From contig JARKOC010000519.1 in NCBI GenBank assembly GCA_029975915.1, forward strand, positions 1-16,802: a stretch of DNA of 16,802 bases. The letters run 5' to 3'. This DNA comes from Bryobacteraceae bacterium (GTDB lineage: Bacteria; Acidobacteriota; Terriglobia; Bryobacterales; Bryobacteraceae). Position 1 is the first letter of the stretch, and each line of letters starts with the position of its first letter. The notes below the pieces were generated by a model. That model searched no databases, was not told where the DNA came from, and worked only from the letters and a program-made list of their open reading frames with translations. Below are positions 14,596 through 16,802 of this stretch, piece after piece. A program made the position numbers and the translations under genes.

Positions 14596-15110
14596 GTGTC
14601 ACTCGCTCCTTTCGTGGTTCTATCTGCACTACACGTTTGCGTGCGCCACCCGTGCATCGTCTCCGGACGCACACGCCGTTTCCTGCGCAACCTCCTTCCG
14701 CTGGCGGCGCTACTTCCATCACTCCGGATGCCGCCTACACCCTCACAAGCCCGCTACACTTGCGCGCGCGCCACCGCGCCTTGTCACCGGTCCAGCCACC
14801 GGTGCCACCCACAACTTCCTTTCTTCCATCCACTCGGCACACCCACCACTTCATCCGCCGGCCACTCACCAACCACAATCACGGCTTCGTTTATCACTGG
14901 ACTCCCACTCATCGCTTCTCCCCTCCTCGCCTGCCGCCGCCATGCTCGCCGCCGGTCTGCTCGGAGTTCGGACTGCTAAAACACGGGGATATCGGAAAAC
15001 CGGCCCAAGCCGATCAACGTCTTACGAGGGGTTGTGAAACGGCAAAAGAGACGCATTCGGTGCACAATCGAGGGGCAAACATTGCAGGGACCGTAGGCGG
15101 GAAGAGGTCT
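14596..15110. other. Intergenic region with strong strand asymmetry
   Basis: About 515 bases without a large supported gene. The plus strand is C-rich and G-poor in the middle: 14821-14880 has 30 C and 5 G. The minus strand therefore carries many GTGG and GGTGG groups. The 42-residue frame at 14784-14912 covers part of it. The 200 bases nearest the winged-helix gene (14913-15110) are of ordinary composition and would hold the promoter of the Rad52 operon; only weak promoter-like matches are seen. Long plus-strand open frames across the region (for example 14502-15398) look like composition artefacts. Confidence 0.5.
14784..14912 (-). CDS. Possible small protein, 42 residues
   Basis: A short frame beginning MSGSPVINEAVIVVGEW and ending in a W/K-rich basic tail (HRWLDR). 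Its ATG at 14910-14912 follows a strong ribosome binding site (GGAGGGGAG) at good spacing, which is the main reason to list it. No family is recognised. It lies in the gap of about 515 bases between the winged-helix gene and the Rad52-like gene; the next 188 bases before the Rad52-like gene contain only weak short frames. Confidence 0.4.
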   Translation of the reverse strand: MSGSPVINEAVIVVGEWPADEVVGVPSGWKKGSCGWHRWLDR

Positions 15111-15872
15111 TCAGGAGAGACAGTCTGCCAGAGCAACCGTCTGGCCAGAGCGCAGGTCCAACAGCCCAGCCGTTGCCGGCTTCGCGCGAAACTCGTGCGT
15201 CAGGGCGGCGTAGATGCGCGGGCACTGACGCGGGGCGACGTCCCGGAGGAGCAGTTGAGATTTGCTGTCTGGCACCAGGTAGAGAAACCGCGCAAGCAGA
15301 GTTTCCTCGCTCAGTTGACAGAAGATGCGCAGGTAGGCGTCGGCGGACTTCACGGTTCGCTCAAACTCCAGGGCCACGTCGGCCTGCACCTCGCCTAATC
15401 GAAACGTCACGACAGCGTCATACTCCTTCGCGAAGCGCAGACTTGCCACGCGATTCTGCGCCCGAACTTCCGCCTCCGATTGCCAGGTCAGCACCACTCC
15501 CGCGCGCCGAAGCGCCAACTGAATCGTGAATAGCTGGACGTCATGCCACACTTGACTGCGCGCATTGCCGCCCTTCGAGCGGATTCGCCGTTCAACGATG
15601 GCGCCGTCGAAGCTCTGCAAATACAACTCCCCGGACTCCCCCAATGACAAAGCCGGCTCCATCCCTTCGACTCGCCGAGACTCAAGGAAGCCGTGTCGGA
15701 TCAGCCGGCGCACCCTCCAGGCGAGCGAATTCCGTTCCGCCCTCGAGGTCGCATAGGGATGAAGGCTGGAATGAAGCTGCTCGAGCGTGACGTGACCGGC
15801 CTCGTAGACAGTGCGCAGGATCGGCTTGTCCGCGGTTTCGGAGATCACAATGGAGTCTTTCGAATAGCGCAA
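15111..15872 (-). CDS. Winged-helix / PD-(D/E)XK-like protein (replication-relaxation-like)
   Basis: A 253-residue protein. The N-terminal 90 residues look like a winged helix (ILRTVYEAGHVTLEQLHSSL, then NSLAWRVRRLIRHGFLESR). Next comes WHDVQLFTIQLALRRAG (109-125) and a likely PD-(D/E)XK-type core with D152 in KEYDAVVTFRLG, E169/E171 in ALEFERT and K175. This order resembles replication-relaxation-family proteins of plasmids and mobile elements, which are thought to act on DNA at initiation or nicking; the match is by pattern only. The start is TTG at 15870-15872, supported by a strong GGGAGG six bases upstream that lies inside the end of the preceding gene. Only three bases separate the two genes. 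Confidence 0.65.
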   Translation of the reverse strand: MRYSKDSIVISETADKPILRTVYEAGHVTLEQLHSSLHPYATSRAERNSLAWRVRRLIRHGFLESRRVEGMEPALSLGESGELYLQSFDGAIVERRIRSKGGNARSQVWHDVQLFTIQLALRRAGVVLTWQSEAEVRAQNRVASLRFAKEYDAVVTFRLGEVQADVALEFERTVKSADAYLRIFCQLSEETLLARFLYLVPDSKSQLLLRDVAPRQCPRIYAALTHEFRAKPATAGLLDLRSGQTVALADCLS

Positions 15873-15875
15873 GGA

Positions 15876-16376
15876 TTACCTCCCGCGTACGTTCCAGCGG
15901 CCAATGCCACGATCGGTGACCTCAAAGATCGCCGATCCCGTTGGCCCGGCGAGCCAGGCAAACGGCTTCACGAGGAGCAGGAGTTCCTGCTGCTGCCTTC
16001 TCTGTGACGCCGACAGGACCAGGATGTTGTCCGGGTCAAGGCCGTCGGGCGGCACAACGCCCACCAGTTGTTCGTTCACCGTGTGCAAGTGCCAATCCTC
16101 CTCCGCCCCCGAATCTGCTGGGCACGCGAGCCGGATGCTGCGGCCGGCAGAGGTCTGGGTGATGTCGCCGGTCACCCAGTTCCGTCCGTGAATGCGGGAC
16201 GGGTCCTGCAACAGCGGCTTCGCCTTCGGCCCGAAGACCAGTTGCCCGAACAGTGTGGCGCAGGACCGGACGCGACAGCCGTCCCGGATGCCGGTCGTAT
16301 TCCACACGCGAGTGCCGCCGTTCGGCAGGTCTTTCGTCTGCCAGAGGCTGCCTAACGAATGCACTCGAACGATCAC
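15876..16376 (-). CDS. Hypothetical protein, 166 residues
   Basis: Not recognised. The sequence is mixed, with a beta-rich N-terminal half (TRVWNTTGIRDGCRVRSCATLFGQL) and a leucine-rich helix at about 123-140 (SQRRQQQELLLLVKPFAWL). No signal peptide or membrane segment is convincing. It starts with GTG at 16374-16376, sharing GTGA with the stop of the coiled-coil gene, and ends three bases before the winged-helix gene's TTG. The three genes thus form one coupled unit, and this protein probably works with its neighbours. Confidence 0.7.
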   Translation of the reverse strand: MIVRVHSLGSLWQTKDLPNGGTRVWNTTGIRDGCRVRSCATLFGQLVFGPKAKPLLQDPSRIHGRNWVTGDITQTSAGRSIRLACPADSGAEEDWHLHTVNEQLVGVVPPDGLDPDNILVLSASQRRQQQELLLLVKPFAWLAGPTGSAIFEVTDRGIGRWNVRGR

Positions 16377-16792
16377 TTCTCACCCCGCTTGGGCGTCTTC
16401 TTGTCCCCGAGTTGCGATTCTGCCCGCTGAAGTCGGGCGACCAGTTCGGCGTTCGCGCCGTTCTGCCGCTCCTGAACCAGCGTTTCGAGTTGCCGGAGTC
16501 GCTGTTCGAGACCGGCCTGGAGCGCCTCCCGATCCTCCAGTGCCTTCTGCAATCGCATCGACTTTGCTTCTTCGGCCGTCAGCTTGTTCTTCAGAGTGAG
16601 CACTTCCTGACGCCAGGCGTCCGTCGGGCTGGCCCCGGGCAACCCGGATTCCTGGCTCTCGATGACGCGATTGCACTGCTCGATGTGCCGGTTGTAGAGC
16701 CCGATCGCCTCCAGTGCCCGATCTTCCGCGATCCGTTTCGCGTTGATCGCGTCGGCAAGACACTCCGCCGCGACCCACTTGATCTGGCGCAT
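16373..16792 (-). CDS. Coiled-coil protein, possibly continuing beyond window
   Basis: At least 139 residues, strongly helical and charged. Residues about 60-130 form a probable coiled coil with regular leucines (RLQKALEDREALQAGLEQRL, then RQLETLVQERQ), and the tail is basic (KKTPKRGEK). The ATG at 16790-16792 has no convincing ribosome binding site in the ten bases left in the window, and the frame stays open to the edge, so the real start may lie outside. The stop overlaps the next gene's GTG. No family is recognised; a structural or DNA-associated helper role is possible. Confidence 0.6.
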   Translation of the reverse strand: MRQIKWVAAECLADAINAKRIAEDRALEAIGLYNRHIEQCNRVIESQESGLPGASPTDAWRQEVLTLKNKLTAEEAKSMRLQKALEDREALQAGLEQRLRQLETLVQERQNGANAELVARLQRAESQLGDKKTPKRGEK

Positions 16793-16802
16793 CTTGTCCC
16801 AC

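Noticed and set aside
14459..14722. Minus-strand open frame of 87 codons before and inside the Rad52-like gene
   Set aside because: More than half of it overlaps the Rad52-like gene, and the sequence is rich in R, G and C without a fold-like pattern.
14502..15398. Plus-strand open frame of 298 codons over the intergenic gap
   Set aside because: Covers the starts and ends of two supported minus-strand genes and reads as P/H/R/T-rich low-complexity sequence.
1..16802. CRISPR array, tRNA or rRNA genes
   Set aside because: No regularly spaced repeats and no tRNA or rRNA signature seen on either strand by eye.

Overview
The window is GC-rich bacterial DNA. It lacks chromosomal housekeeping genes, tRNAs, rRNAs and CRISPR repeats. 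Gene content points to the replication, recombination and modification part of an integrated or plasmid-like mobile element (phage, ICE or phage-plasmid). The host phylum cannot be fixed from the sequence; a soil-type GC-rich lineage such as Acidobacteriota is only a guess.

Most genes lie on the minus strand, so transcription runs from high to low coordinates. In that order: a coiled-coil protein (16373-16792), an unknown protein (15876-16376) and a winged-helix / PD-(D/E)XK-like protein (15111-15870s) form a tight group. A gap of about 0.5 kb with a likely 42-residue small gene follows. Then come a Rad52-type annealing protein, an unknown 116-residue protein, an AEP-type primase with a C-terminal zinc finger, an unknown CxxC protein, a small membrane protein, an HD-domain protein and a small zinc-ribbon protein, down to 10136.

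From about 5.7 to 10.0 kb the module is split by apparently unrelated cargo. This comprises a divergent pair of units (a plus-strand lamin-tail-like protein, and a minus-strand operon of sigma-like factor, acidic protein and ImmA/IrrE protease) and an intact IS1380-family insertion sequence.

The minus-strand module resumes with an NPPY-type methyltransferase (DUF6094-like), an unknown protein, an SNF2-family helicase ending in QLSLF, and a Gp157-like protein cut by the window edge. A YhcG/DUF1016-type nuclease gene is set in the opposite direction between the unknown protein and the helicase.

The primase, Rad52-like annealer, SNF2 helicase, Gp157-like protein and methyltransferase make a plausible self-contained DNA replication and repair kit with self-modification. 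The YhcG gene and the sigma/ImmA/lamin-tail cassette look like accessory defence or regulatory cargo. The sigma/acidic protein/ImmA/lamin-tail unit is the best candidate here for an undescribed system; its mechanism is inferred, not shown.
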